Shown piece after piece: positions 1 to 8,308 of a stretch of DNA of 29,462 nt. The notes under the pieces are model-generated. The model saw nothing but the letters and a program-made list of their open reading frames with translations. It ran no database searches and was not told the origin of the DNA. Every line of letters starts with the position of its first letter. The first letter of the stretch is position 1. Position numbers and translations under genes: made by a program. The DNA comes from an uncultured Oscillibacter sp. (GTDB taxonomy: Bacteria; Bacillota; Clostridia; Oscillospirales; Oscillospiraceae), in the NCBI RefSeq assembly GCF_900544955.1, contig NZ_UQXD01000031.1, forward strand, positions 1 to 29,462, written 5' to 3'.

Positions 1-428
1 GGCTGGAGGCGGCCCGGGCGCTGCTGGCGGCGGAGGGACGGCGGGGTGCCGTCTGCCGCCCCGCCGGGGAGGAGTCCCTGGGGGATGCCCTGGAGCGCTG
101 CCTGGCCCAATCGCCGGAGGCGGTGGTGGCCTTTGAGGCCTCGGCCCTGGAGCAGGCGGCCGCCGCCGTCCAGGGGGCCGAGACGGCGCCGCTGCTGTAC
201 GGCATGGGGTCCACGGCGGCCATCGCCGCGTCGCTGGAGCAAAGCCGCATCACCGCCATCGCCGCCCAGAACGAGTTTGCCGCCGGGTATCTGGCGGTGG
301 AGGCGGCGGTCCGGGCCGCCCGGCACGAGGCGGCGCCGCCGGTGGAGCCGCTGGACTTCGCCCTGGTGCGGCAGGAGAACATGTACGACCCGGACAACCA
401 GAAGCTGCTCTTCCCGGTGACCCGGTGA
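1..428 (+). CDS. Periplasmic sugar-binding protein, C-terminal part (truncated by window edge)
   Basis: The reading frame is open from base 3 to the TGA ending at 428 and has no start inside the window, so only about the last 140 residues are present. The visible part has the look of the second lobe of a type-1 periplasmic binding protein (Peripla_BP_4 / LacI-like). There is a YGMGSTAAIAASLEQ segment, then IAAQNEFAAGYLAVEAAV, which matches the helix where such proteins describe repeated use of one binding site, and an ending ENMYDPDNQKLLFPVTR. A gene for an MglB-like binding protein starts 16 bases later behind a good GGAGG, so the two are probably co-transcribed. In Clostridia, binding proteins next to MglB homologues often act as extracellular sensors for a LytS/YesN-type two-component system (XylFII-like). 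That role is inference here, because the upstream genes are outside the window. Confidence 0.6.
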   Translation, partial: LEAARALLAAEGRRGAVCRPAGEESLGDALERCLAQSPEAVVAFEASALEQAAAAVQGAETAPLLYGMGSTAAIAASLEQSRITAIAAQNEFAAGYLAVEAAVRAARHEAAPPVEPLDFALVRQENMYDPDNQKLLFPVTR

Positions 429-444
429 GGGGGAAGGAGGTTCC

Positions 445-1470
445 ATGAGACGGATTTGTGCGCTGCTGGCGGCGCTGTTGGGGCTGATGTGGCTGCCCGG
501 CTGCGGCCAAAGCGACGCCCCGCCCACCATCCGCATCGGCGTGGCGCTGTACCAGCAGGACGACACCTTCATCTCCACCGTGGCCCAGGACCTCCAGCAG
601 ATGGCCCAGGCGGAGGAACAGGCCCGGGGGGTGAAGATCAACCTGAATCTGGCGGACGGCCGCAGCAGCCAGACGCTGCAAAACGAGCAGGTGGACCGGT
701 TTTTGGACCGGGACTACGACGTGATCTGCGTGAACATCGTGGACCGCACCGCCGCTGCCGTGCTCATCGACAAGGCCCAGGCCGCCGGCGTGCCGGTGAT
801 CTTCTTCAACCGGGAGCCGGTGGTGGAGGACTTGAGCCGGTGGGAGCACGCCTATTACGTGGGCTCCCCCGCCGCCCGGGCGGGCCAGCTCCAGGGGGAG
901 ATTGTCCTCCGGGCCTGGCGGGAGGACCGGGCGGCCCTGGACCGGAACCGCGACGGGGTGGTGCAGTACGTGATGCTGGAGGGCGAGGCCGGCCATCAGG
1001 ACGCCCTGCTGCGCACGGAGTACAGCATCAAGACGCTGACGGAGGCGGGGGTGGCCACGGAGAAGCTGGCCAACGACACCGCTGACTGGCAGCGGGGCCA
1101 GGCGGGCACCCGCATGGCGGAGTGGCTAGAGGCCTTTGGCGGCGGTCTGGAGGTGGTCTTCGCCAACAACGACGACATGGCCCTGGGGGCCATCGACGCC
1201 TGCCGGGCCGCCGGGCTTGCGCCGGAGGAGATGCCCTTCATCGTGGGGGTGGACGCCACCCGCCCCGCTCTTCAGGCGGTGGCGGACGGCACCCTGCGGG
1301 GCACCGTCCTAAACGACGCGGCGGGCCAGGCGGAGAACATGCTGGCCCTGGCCTGCGCCCTGGCGGAGGGCAGGGACCCGGCGGAGGCGGTGGAGCTGAC
1401 GGACGGCAGGTACGTCTGGCTGGAGTATGTCACCGTCACCCGGGAGAATCTGCTGGACTATCTCTCCTGA
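445..1470 (+). CDS. mglB: Galactose/glucose-binding lipoprotein, MglB-like
   Basis: The 341-aa product begins with a lipoprotein signal peptide (basic MRR, hydrophobic core, LPGC with lipid-anchor Cys20). The body aligns by eye with E. coli MglB: FFNREP at 120-125, YYVGS at 137-141, ANNDDMALGA at 240-249, GVDA at 268-271 and TVLND at 287-291. An EF-hand-like calcium loop, DRNRDGVVQ, lies at 166-174, the position and pattern of the MglB calcium site. It should bind galactose or glucose outside the membrane. No mglA or mglC follows: the gene is closed by a hairpin and then meets a convergent transporter gene. It may therefore serve a transporter encoded upstream or elsewhere, or feed a chemosensory or two-component receptor. 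ATG is preceded by GGAAGGAGG at ideal spacing. Confidence 0.8.
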   Translation: MRRICALLAALLGLMWLPGCGQSDAPPTIRIGVALYQQDDTFISTVAQDLQQMAQAEEQARGVKINLNLADGRSSQTLQNEQVDRFLDRDYDVICVNIVDRTAAAVLIDKAQAAGVPVIFFNREPVVEDLSRWEHAYYVGSPAARAGQLQGEIVLRAWREDRAALDRNRDGVVQYVMLEGEAGHQDALLRTEYSIKTLTEAGVATEKLANDTADWQRGQAGTRMAEWLEAFGGGLEVVFANNDDMALGAIDACRAAGLAPEEMPFIVGVDATRPALQAVADGTLRGTVLNDAAGQAENMLALACALAEGRDPAEAVELTDGRYVWLEYVTVTRENLLDYLS

Positions 1471-1478
1471 GAAGAAGA

Positions 1479-1504
1479 CCCCCGGCGGAGTACTCCGCCG
1501 GGGG
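1479..1504. terminator. Bidirectional terminator between mglB-like gene and AEC transporter
   Basis: A perfect 12-bp inverted repeat (arms 1479-1490 and 1493-1504, centre TA) lies 8 bases after the mglB stop and 7 bases before the convergent AEC stop at 1512. Neither side has a long T tract: the minus side continues GTCTTCTTC. It is therefore a strong hairpin with a weak U-tract. Confidence 0.7.
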
Positions 1505-1511
1505 CCGTTGT

Positions 1512-2435
1512 TCAAAGCTGATACAGGGCGACGATCAGGGGCATGGTGACGATGCAAAACAGCGTGGACACCACGTTGATGGCGCTGGCGTAGGACTCGT
1601 CCCCGCCGTAGATCTGGGCCAATTGGGTCACCATGGTGCCGGAGGGGGCGCAGGCGGCCAGCAGGCTGATGAGGAGGATCTCCCGCCCGTTGGGCAGCAG
1701 GGAGGCGATGCCGCTGTACTTCAGCACCAGCAGAATCACCAGCGGGTAGACAATCAGCCGCAGCAGCGTCACCTTCCACACCCCCGGAATGCGGATCACC
1801 CGCTTCAGGTCCACGCCCGCCATCAGCATGCCGATGATGATCATGCTGATGGGGCCCAGCATGCTGCCCACGGACTCCATGGCCCCCGCCGCCAGGGCGG
1901 GCAGGCGGATGTGGAGCAGGAACAGCGCCAACCCCAGCAGCATGGACAGGACGTTCAGATTGCCGAAGATGTTGCGGAAGGAGATGGTCCGCTCCCCGCT
2001 GAGGAGCATCCGGCAGTGGCTCCACAGCATGGAGACCTGCACCATCATGTACATACTGGTAAACAACAGCCACTCCTTGCCCAAAATGGCCCCCACCACT
2101 GGAATCAGCAGGTTCACGCAGTTGGAATAAACGGCGGAGGCCTGCTCCACCGGGTTCAGGCGGAGGGGCTTTTTCAAGAGGGCGGTGATGGCGAACATGA
2201 GTGCGTGGATCAAAATGGCGGCTCCCAGGGACAGCAGCATGGACTGGACCATCTCCCGGGAGAACTCCAGCTGGTAAGAGGTGATGATGACGCAGGGGTT
2301 GATGAGGTACAGCGCCACCACGGAGAGGTAGCGGCTGTCGTCCGCCTTGGCCCGTCCGGAGCGCACCAACAGCCAGCCCATCAGCATGGCCAGGAAGAGC
2401 TGGGCAATCTGCCGCAGCAGGAGAAGACTGATCAT
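1512..2435 (-). CDS. AEC-family (auxin efflux carrier) membrane transporter
   Basis: The 307-aa, strongly hydrophobic protein has about ten membrane segments in two halves, the PF03547 membrane transport family. The N-terminal half carries the family-typical LYLINPCVIITSYQL (about residues 42-56), and the second half opens with GPISMIIIGMLMAGVDLK. A late CAPSGTMVTQLAQIYGG segment fits the conserved end of these carriers. Bacterial members export or exchange small organic acids (for example malate or malonate), but substrate cannot be read from sequence. ATG at 2435 has GGAG about 10 bases upstream and a good promoter at 2474-2502, so it can be expressed independently of the same-strand AraC gene behind it. 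A link to galactose is not shown. Confidence 0.85.
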   Translation of the reverse strand: MISLLLLRQIAQLFLAMLMGWLLVRSGRAKADDSRYLSVVALYLINPCVIITSYQLEFSREMVQSMLLSLGAAILIHALMFAITALLKKPLRLNPVEQASAVYSNCVNLLIPVVGAILGKEWLLFTSMYMMVQVSMLWSHCRMLLSGERTISFRNIFGNLNVLSMLLGLALFLLHIRLPALAAGAMESVGSMLGPISMIIIGMLMAGVDLKRVIRIPGVWKVTLLRLIVYPLVILLVLKYSGIASLLPNGREILLISLLAACAPSGTMVTQLAQIYGGDESYASAINVVSTLFCIVTMPLIVALYQL

Positions 2436-2473
2436 AGAACACGGCTCCTTTTTTGGGGGAATCGACTTTCCTT

Positions 2474-2502
2474 ATCATACAGGAAACCGGGGAAAAGGAC
2501 AA
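2474..2502 (-). promoter_or_regulatory. Sigma-A promoter of the AEC transporter gene
   Basis: On the minus strand TTGTCC (2502-2497), a 17-base spacer and TATGAT (2479-2474) lie about 40 bases before the start codon. Confidence 0.6.
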
Positions 2503-2532
2503 TCCCCCTTTTGCCGAAACCTGGAAGGAGAA

Positions 2533-3357
2533 TTACCCGGACGCCCCCGCCCGGTAGGCGGTGGGGCTGCACCCCGTCTCCCGGCGGAAGGCCCGGGAGA
2601 AGTAGAAGGGGTCCTGAAAGCCCACGGAGGCCGCCACCGCCCCCACCGGCAGCGTGCTGTGGCGCAGGAGCTGGCAGGCCCGCTGGATGCGGAACCGGGT
2701 GAGGTACGCGCTGGGGGAGCAGCCGTACTCCGCCTGAAAGGCCCGGTAGAGGCAGCTGCGGCTGACCCCCGCCTGCCGGGCCGTCTCCTCCACCCCCACC
2801 TCCCGGGAGTAGTTCTGCTGGAGGAAGGCGGCCCCCTGCCGGGCGTAGGCGGACAGGGGGGCCTCCCCCCGCCGGGGCGCGCCCTCCATCAACAGCCCCA
2901 GGGCCGCCTGGAGGTATCCCGCCATGCGCACGGCGCTGGGATAGTCGGTGCCCCGGGCCTTGTAGATCTCCAGCAGCCCCTGGCGCAGGCCGTCCCCCGC
3001 GGCGGGGCGCAGCACGGGCCGGGCGGCGGTGAAGGGGGTCTGGGCCAGCAGCAGCGGCGCCGCCGGGCCGGAAAAGCCCACCCAGTAGTACTCCCAGGGG
3101 TCGGCGTCGTCGGCGCGGTAGTAGATGGGCACGTCGGGCCGGGCCAGGAAGGCCTCCCCCGCCCGGAGGACGAAAGTCCTGCCATCCGCCTCGTAGCGCC
3201 CCCGGCCGGAGACCACGTAGTGCAGCAGATAGTGGTCCCGGACGCCGGGGCCCCACCCGTAGCCCGCTGGGCACTTCTGAAACCCCGCGTTGTAGACCAA
3301 AAGCGACAGCTCCTCCCGCTGGGCGGTTTTAAAGGAATACTTGAAATCCCGGTCCAC
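2533..3357 (-). CDS. AraC-family transcriptional regulator, probable regulator of the gal operon
   Basis: The 274-aa protein has an N-terminal cupin-like sugar-binding domain (AraC_binding type: DHYLLHYVVSGRGRYE at about 41-56, then LRAGEAFLARPDVPIYY). At about 175-270 it has a C-terminal double helix-turn-helix of the AraC/XylS class (VEETARQAGVSRSCLYRAFQ, then the signature VGFQDPFYFSRAFRRETG). It is transcribed away from galK across a 147-bp gap, the usual arrangement for MsmR/RafR-type regulators of alpha-galactoside or galactose genes, so control of galKTEM is a reasonable inference. The start is GTG at 3357, with GGAGG 8 bases upstream. There is no better ATG. Confidence 0.85.
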   Translation of the reverse strand: MDRDFKYSFKTAQREELSLLVYNAGFQKCPAGYGWGPGVRDHYLLHYVVSGRGRYEADGRTFVLRAGEAFLARPDVPIYYRADDADPWEYYWVGFSGPAAPLLLAQTPFTAARPVLRPAAGDGLRQGLLEIYKARGTDYPSAVRMAGYLQAALGLLMEGAPRRGEAPLSAYARQGAAFLQQNYSREVGVEETARQAGVSRSCLYRAFQAEYGCSPSAYLTRFRIQRACQLLRHSTLPVGAVAASVGFQDPFYFSRAFRRETGCSPTAYRAGASG

Positions 3358-3381
3358 GGCTCTCGCCTCCCCTCTCCCTCC

Positions 3382-3410
3382 AGCATACCTCCGCGCAACC
3401 GATTATGCAA
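3382..3410 (-). promoter_or_regulatory. Sigma-A promoter of the AraC-family regulator
   Basis: Minus strand TTGCAT (3410-3405), 17 bases, TATGCT (3387-3382), about 25 bases before the GTG start. It is close to consensus. Confidence 0.6.
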
Positions 3411-3418
3411 CAAAAATC

Positions 3419-3471
3419 CATGGAACTGGCCACCCCAGCACATGGAAAACCCCGCCCGGCGCTGGTAGGGT
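3419..3471 (+). promoter_or_regulatory. Candidate galK promoter with paired activator half-sites
   Basis: The best plus-strand promoter is TGGAAA (3443-3448), 17 bases, TAGGGT (3466-3471), which is poor. The word CATGGAA occurs at 3419-3425 and again at 3441-3447, 22 bp apart, or about two helical turns. The second copy overlaps the -35 box. A weak promoter plus in-phase direct repeats is how AraC-family activators often work. The word also recurs across the galK start codon (3504-3510), which may be chance. Confidence 0.35.
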
Positions 3472-3504
3472 AGAGACATCGAGAAACACAAGGAGGGAAG
3501 CGCC

Positions 3505-4785
3505 ATGGAACCGATGACTTTGGAAAACCGCCTGACCCGGGGGGAGCTGGACGAGACCCTGGCCCGCCTGTATGGACCGGACCGGGTGGAGGAGGCCCGC
3601 CGCCGCTGCGAGGGGGTGCTCTCCGGGTTTGCAAAGACCTTCGCCTGCCCGCCGGAGGCGCTGTTCAGTGCCCCGGGCCGCACGGAGCTGGGCGGCAACC
3701 ACACCGACCACCAGCATGGACGGGTGCTGGCCGCCGCCGTGGACCTGGACATTCTGGCCGCCGCCGCCCCCAACCAGAGCGGCATGATCCGCTTGCAGTC
3801 CCAGGGCTACCCCCTCCTGGTGGTGGACCTGGGGGAGCTGGCCCCCAAGCCGGAGGAGGAGAACACCTCCGCCGCCCTGATCCGGGGGGTGGCCGCCCGG
3901 TTTGCCGCCCTGGGCTGTCCCCTGTCCGGGGCGGGGGCGGACGTGTACATGACCTCCACCGTCCCCGGCGGCAGCGGATTGAGCTCCTCCGCCGCCTTTG
4001 AGGTGCTGGTGGGCACGCTGCTCAACGCGCTGTTTTTCCAGGGGCGCTGCACCCCGGTGGAAATCGCCCAGATCGGCCAGTACGCGGAGAACGTGTTTTT
4101 CGGCAAGCCCTGCGGGCTGATGGACCAGACCGCCTCCTCCGTGGGGGGCGTGGTGGCCATCGACTTCGCGGACCCCGCCCGCCCGGCGGTGGAGCAGATC
4201 GCGCTGGATCTCCGCGCCGCCGGCTACGCCCTGTGCATTCTGGACTCCGGCGCGGGCCACGCGGATCTGACGGCGGAGTACGCCGCCATCACCGGGGAGC
4301 TGAAGGCGGTGTGCCGGTACTTCGGCCGGGAGACGCTGCGGGAGGTGGAGGAGGAGGCCTTCCTGGCCGCCCTGCCCCAGGTCCGCCGGGCCGCCGGGGA
4401 CCGGGCGGTGAACCGGGCCTTCCACTTCTACGGGGAGAACCGCCGGGCCGCCCAGGAGGCCCAGGCCCTCCGGGACCGGGACTTCGACCGCTTTTTGGCC
4501 CTGGTGCGGGAATCCGGCCGCTCCTCCGCCCAGTATCTCCAAAACGTGATCCCCACCGGCCAGACGGTGAACCAGGAGCTGATGCTGACCCTGGCCCTGT
4601 GCGAGCGGATGCTGGAGGGCCGGGGGGCCGTCCGGGTCCACGGCGGCGGCTTCGGCGGCACCGCCCAGGCCTTCGTGCCTCTGGAGCTGCTGCCGAACTT
4701 CCGGCGGCGGACGGAGGCGGTGCTGGGCGAGGGCGCCTGCCACGTGGTCTCCATCCGCCCCGTGGGCGGCATTCAAATTGGGTGA
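3505..4785 (+). CDS. galK: Galactokinase
   Basis: The 426-aa GHMP-family kinase phosphorylates alpha-D-galactose at C1 with ATP, the first committed step of the Leloir pathway. The N-terminal galactokinase signature is at about 57-80 (APGRTELGGNHTDHQHGR), the ATP loop PGGSGLSSSAA at 154-164, the catalytic Asp as D207 in CGLMDQ, and motif 3 HGGGFGG at 379-385. Compared with classical GalK (GEHTDY), the sugar-contacting Glu is replaced by Asn65, while His66 and Asp68 remain. As I recall, this variant is common in Clostridia. ATG at 3505 follows AGGAGGG at good spacing. It is first in galKTEM, 14 bases before galT. Confidence 0.92.
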   Translation: MEPMTLENRLTRGELDETLARLYGPDRVEEARRRCEGVLSGFAKTFACPPEALFSAPGRTELGGNHTDHQHGRVLAAAVDLDILAAAAPNQSGMIRLQSQGYPLLVVDLGELAPKPEEENTSAALIRGVAARFAALGCPLSGAGADVYMTSTVPGGSGLSSSAAFEVLVGTLLNALFFQGRCTPVEIAQIGQYAENVFFGKPCGLMDQTASSVGGVVAIDFADPARPAVEQIALDLRAAGYALCILDSGAGHADLTAEYAAITGELKAVCRYFGRETLREVEEEAFLAALPQVRRAAGDRAVNRAFHFYGENRRAAQEAQALRDRDFDRFLALVRESGRSSAQYLQNVIPTGQTVNQELMLTLALCERMLEGRGAVRVHGGGFGGTAQAFVPLELLPNFRRRTEAVLGEGACHVVSIRPVGGIQIG

Positions 4786-4799
4786 GGAGGGAAGCGGGC

Positions 4800-6287
4800 A
4801 TGAACATCCACCAAGCCATCGCGGACCTGACGGCCTATGCCGCCGCAACCGGCCTCATCGAGGCGGCGGATGAGACCTGGGCCGTCAACGGACTGCTGGA
4901 GGACCTGGGCCTCTCCGCGTGGGAGGCGGTGCCCCCCCGGGAGCGGCCCCTGGAGGAGATTCTGGGGGAGATTCTGGACTGGGCCGTGGCCCAGGGCCGC
5001 ATTGAGGCGGGCGTCACCAGCCGGGACCTGTTCGACACGAAGCTGATGGGGCGGCTGACGCCCCGGCCCAGCCAGGTGGCCCGGACCTTCTGGGAGAAGT
5101 ACCGGACTGCCCCGGAGGCCGCCACCGACTGGTACTACCGCCTGGCCCAGGACAGCGACTACATCCGGCGCTACCGCATCGCCCGGGACCAGAAGTGGGT
5201 GGCCGAGACGCCCTACGGGGCCCTGGACATCACCATCAACCTCTCCAAGCCGGAGAAGGACCCGCGGGCCATCGCCGCCGCCAAGGCGGCCCCCCAGGGG
5301 GGATACCCCAAGTGCCTGCTGTGCCGGGAGAACGAGGGCTACGCCGGGCGGCTGGACCACCCCGCCCGGCAGAACCACCGCCTCATTCCCGTCACCATCG
5401 ACGGCGGGGACTGGTTTTTCCAGTACAGCCCCTATGTCTACTACAACGAGCACTGCATCGTCTTCAACGGCCGGCATGTGCCCATGCGGATCGACCGCTC
5501 CGCCTTCCGGAAGCTCCTGGACTTTGTGAAGCAGTTCCCCCACTACTTTGTGGGGAGCAACGCGGATTTGCCCATCGTGGGGGGATCCATTCTCAGCCAC
5601 GACCACTTCCAGGGCGGCCGGTACACCTTCGCCATGGAGCGGGCCCCGGTGGAGCGGGCGGTGTCCTTCCCCGGATTCGGGGACGTGGAGGCGGGCATTG
5701 TCCGCTGGCCCATGTCCGTCCTGCGGCTGCGCTGCGGCGACGACAACCGCCTGGTGGACCTGGCGGAGCGGATTCTCGCCGCCTGGCGGGGCTATACGGA
5801 TGAGGCCGCCGTCGTCTTCGCCGAGACGGACGGGGAGCCCCACAACACCATCACCCCCATCGCCCGGCGGCGGGAGGGGAAGTTTGAGCTGGATCTGGTG
5901 CTGCGGAACAACCTGACCACGCCGGAGCACCCCCTGGGCCTCTACCACCCCCACCGGGAGCTGCACCACATCAAAAAGGAGAACATCGGCCTCATTGAGG
6001 TCATGGGCCTGGCGGTGCTGCCCGCCCGGCTCCAGGGCGAGCTGGCGGCCCTGGGGGAGACGCTGGCGGCGGGCGGGGACCCCCGGCGGGACCCGGCGCT
6101 GGAAAAGCACGCCGACTGGGCGGAGACGCTCCGGGCGCGGCATGCCTTCACCCGGGAGAACGCCCCGGCCATCCTCCGCCAGGAGGTGGGGGCGGTGTTC
6201 GCCGCGGTGCTGGAGCACGCCGGCGTCTACAAGTGCACCCCGGAGGGCCGGGCGGCCTTTGCGCGGTTCATCCAAAGCGTGAAATAA
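4800..6287 (+). CDS. galT: UDP-glucose--hexose-1-phosphate uridylyltransferase, class II
   Basis: The 495-aa enzyme transfers UMP between UDP-glucose and galactose-1-phosphate. Its length and sequence are those of the Firmicutes class II GalT (TIGR01239 type), not the ~350-aa E. coli type. Visible landmarks are LMGRLTPRPSQVARTFWEKY at about 80-99, the zinc-like CLLC pair near 175, NEHCIVF near 216, and the histidine-rich GGSILSHDHFQGG near 258-270, which should contain the nucleotidylated His region. ATG at 4800 has GGAGGG at correct spacing. The frame is open upstream but has no other start with a ribosome site. Downstream, galE follows after 14 bases with its own AAGGAGGT. Confidence 0.93.
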   Translation: MNIHQAIADLTAYAAATGLIEAADETWAVNGLLEDLGLSAWEAVPPRERPLEEILGEILDWAVAQGRIEAGVTSRDLFDTKLMGRLTPRPSQVARTFWEKYRTAPEAATDWYYRLAQDSDYIRRYRIARDQKWVAETPYGALDITINLSKPEKDPRAIAAAKAAPQGGYPKCLLCRENEGYAGRLDHPARQNHRLIPVTIDGGDWFFQYSPYVYYNEHCIVFNGRHVPMRIDRSAFRKLLDFVKQFPHYFVGSNADLPIVGGSILSHDHFQGGRYTFAMERAPVERAVSFPGFGDVEAGIVRWPMSVLRLRCGDDNRLVDLAERILAAWRGYTDEAAVVFAETDGEPHNTITPIARRREGKFELDLVLRNNLTTPEHPLGLYHPHRELHHIKKENIGLIEVMGLAVLPARLQGELAALGETLAAGGDPRRDPALEKHADWAETLRARHAFTRENAPAILRQEVGAVFAAVLEHAGVYKCTPEGRAAFARFIQSVK

Positions 6288-6301
6288 GGAGGTAAACGAA
6301 G

Positions 6302-7291
6302 ATGAAGACCATTCTCGTGGCCGGCGGCGCCGGCTATATCGGCAGCCACATGGTGGCGCTGCTGGTGGAACAGGGGTATGACGTGGTGGTGGTGGACAAT
6401 CTCCGCACCGGCCACTGGCAGGCGGTGAAGGGCGCCAGAAAGCTGTACGTGGGCGACCTGCGGGACGGCGCCTTTTTAGACCAGGTGTTCAGCGAGAACG
6501 CCATCGACGGCGTCATCAACTTCGCCGCCTACTCCCTGGTGGGAGAGAGCGTCACCAATCCCCTGAAGTACTACGGCAACAACGTGGCCGGCTCCCAGTC
6601 CATGCTGTCGGCCATGCAGGCCCACGGCGTGGACAAGATCGTGTTCTCCTCCACCGCCGCCACCTACGGCGAGCCGGAGAAGCAGCCCATTGAGGAGCGG
6701 GACCGCACGGACCCCACCAACCCCTACGGCGCCACCAAGCTGGCCATCGAGGGGATGCTGAAGTGGTGCGACCGGGCCTACGGCATCCGCTATGCCGCGC
6801 TGCGCTACTTCAACGCCGCCGGGTCCAACCCGGACGTGGGCATCGGCGAGGACCACAACCCCGAGTCCCACCTGATTCCCCTGGTGATGAAGACCGCCCT
6901 GGGCCAGCGGGACCACATCGGCATCTACGGCGACGACTACCCCACCGCCGACGGCACCTGCATCCGGGACTACATCCACGTCCGGGACCTGGCGGAAGCC
7001 CACCTGCTGGCCCTGCGGCACCTGGAGAAGACCGGGGAGAGCGGCGTGTTCAACCTGGGCAGCGGCGACGGCTACTCCGTCAAGGAGATCATCGACACCG
7101 CCCGCCGGATCACCGGCCGGGAGATTCCCGCCGTGGTGGAGCCCCGCCGGGCGGGGGACCCCTCCGTGCTGATCGCCTCCAACCAGAAGGCCGCCCAGGT
7201 GCTGGGCTGGACGCCCCGCCGGGGCCTGGAGGAGATCATCGCCGACGCCTGGGCCTGGCACAGCGGCCACCCCAACGGCTACGAGGGCTGA
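6302..7291 (+). CDS. galE: UDP-glucose 4-epimerase
   Basis: The 329-aa short-chain dehydrogenase-fold enzyme interconverts UDP-galactose and UDP-glucose using tightly bound NAD. It shows the N-terminal Rossmann motif GGAGYIG (8-14), Asp32-Asn33 for ribose binding, the catalytic Ser/Thr run SST at 116-118, and the YxxxK pair Tyr142/Lys146 in NPYGATK. Other family landmarks are LRYFNAAGSNPD and GTCIRDYIHVRDLA. Length is standard for bacterial GalE. The gene starts behind a near-perfect AAGGAGGT and ends three bases before galM, so it regenerates UDP-glucose for GalT within one transcript. It can also make UDP-galactose for envelope glycans. Confidence 0.96.
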   Translation: MKTILVAGGAGYIGSHMVALLVEQGYDVVVVDNLRTGHWQAVKGARKLYVGDLRDGAFLDQVFSENAIDGVINFAAYSLVGESVTNPLKYYGNNVAGSQSMLSAMQAHGVDKIVFSSTAATYGEPEKQPIEERDRTDPTNPYGATKLAIEGMLKWCDRAYGIRYAALRYFNAAGSNPDVGIGEDHNPESHLIPLVMKTALGQRDHIGIYGDDYPTADGTCIRDYIHVRDLAEAHLLALRHLEKTGESGVFNLGSGDGYSVKEIIDTARRITGREIPAVVEPRRAGDPSVLIASNQKAAQVLGWTPRRGLEEIIADAWAWHSGHPNGYEG

Positions 7292-7294
7292 GGG

Positions 7295-8308
7295 ATGGTG
7301 ACGGAGCGGCCCTTCGGCACCCTGGACGGACAGCCCGTCCCCCTGCTGACCATCACCGACGGCCCCTGCGCCGTGGAGCTGCTCCCCTTCGGGGCGGCGG
7401 TCCGGGCCATCCGGGTGCCGGACCGGGCCGGGACCCCTACGGACATCTGCCTGGGCTATGACCGCCTGGAGCAGTACCGGGAGCTGGACGCCTGCCTGGG
7501 CGGCACCATCGGCCGGTGCGCCAACCGCATCGGCGGCGGGACCTTCTCCCTCGGCGGCACGGTGTACCGCCTGGGGCGCAACGAGGGGGAGAACACCCTC
7601 CACGGCGGCGCGGTGGGCTTTCACAGGCGGCTGTGGGACTATGCCCTGGGGGAGAACCGGGTGGTCTTCACCCTGCGCTCCCCCGATGGGGAGGAGGGCT
7701 TTCCGGGCAATCTCCAGGTGGAGGCCGCCTATACCCTGGAGGGCGGCGCCCTCACCGTGGAATACCGGGGCGTGTCCGACGCGGACACGGTGGTGAACCT
7801 CACCAACCACGCCTATTTCAACCTGGCGGGCCACGACGGCGGGCCGGTGACGGACCATCGCCTGACGGTCCGGGCGGACCACTACACCCCCGCCGACGGC
7901 GGCATTCCCACCGGGGAGCTGGCTGCGGTGGGCGGCACCCCCCTGGACTTCCGCGCCCCCGGGGTGCTGGGGGAGCGGCTGGGGGACCCCTTTCTGGCGC
8001 CCACCCGGGGCTACGACCACAACCTGGTGCTCCAGGGCGGGCCGGGCGCGGCGGCGGAGGTCTGGTGTCCACGCACCGGCATCGCCCTGGCGCTGGAGAC
8101 CTCCCTGCCCGGGGTGCAGCTCTACACCGCCGGGTGGCTGGCGGAGCGCCCCGGCAAGGGCGGCGCCGTCTACGGCCCGGGCCACGCCCTCTGCCTGGAG
8201 CCCCAGTATTTTCCGGACGCGGTGAACCACCCCGCCTTCCCCTCCCCGGTCCTCCGGGCGGGAGAACTGTACCGCCAGTTCCTCCGCTTCCGGTTTTCCG
8301 TGCGGTAA
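7295..8308 (+). CDS. galM: Galactose mutarotase (aldose 1-epimerase)
   Basis: The 337-aa protein of the GalM family converts beta-galactose to the alpha anomer that GalK uses. Family motifs are GRCANRI near 73-79, ENTLHGG with His103, NLTNHAYFNLAG with catalytic-type His172, and CLEPQYFPDAVNHP near the C-terminus, which carries the expected catalytic Glu. Start ATG at 7295 lies three bases after the galE stop, with its ribosome site inside the end of galE, so translation is probably coupled. It is the last gene of galKTEM, followed at once by a 40-bp palindrome. Confidence 0.94.
   Translation: MVTERPFGTLDGQPVPLLTITDGPCAVELLPFGAAVRAIRVPDRAGTPTDICLGYDRLEQYRELDACLGGTIGRCANRIGGGTFSLGGTVYRLGRNEGENTLHGGAVGFHRRLWDYALGENRVVFTLRSPDGEEGFPGNLQVEAAYTLEGGALTVEYRGVSDADTVVNLTNHAYFNLAGHDGGPVTDHRLTVRADHYTPADGGIPTGELAAVGGTPLDFRAPGVLGERLGDPFLAPTRGYDHNLVLQGGPGAAAEVWCPRTGIALALETSLPGVQLYTAGWLAERPGKGGAVYGPGHALCLEPQYFPDAVNHPAFPSPVLRAGELYRQFLRFRFSVR

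Noticed and set aside
4773..6275. 500-codon minus-strand frame opposite galT
   Set aside because: Low-complexity, Gly/Val/Pro/His-rich translation with no ribosome site; galT on the plus strand is certain.
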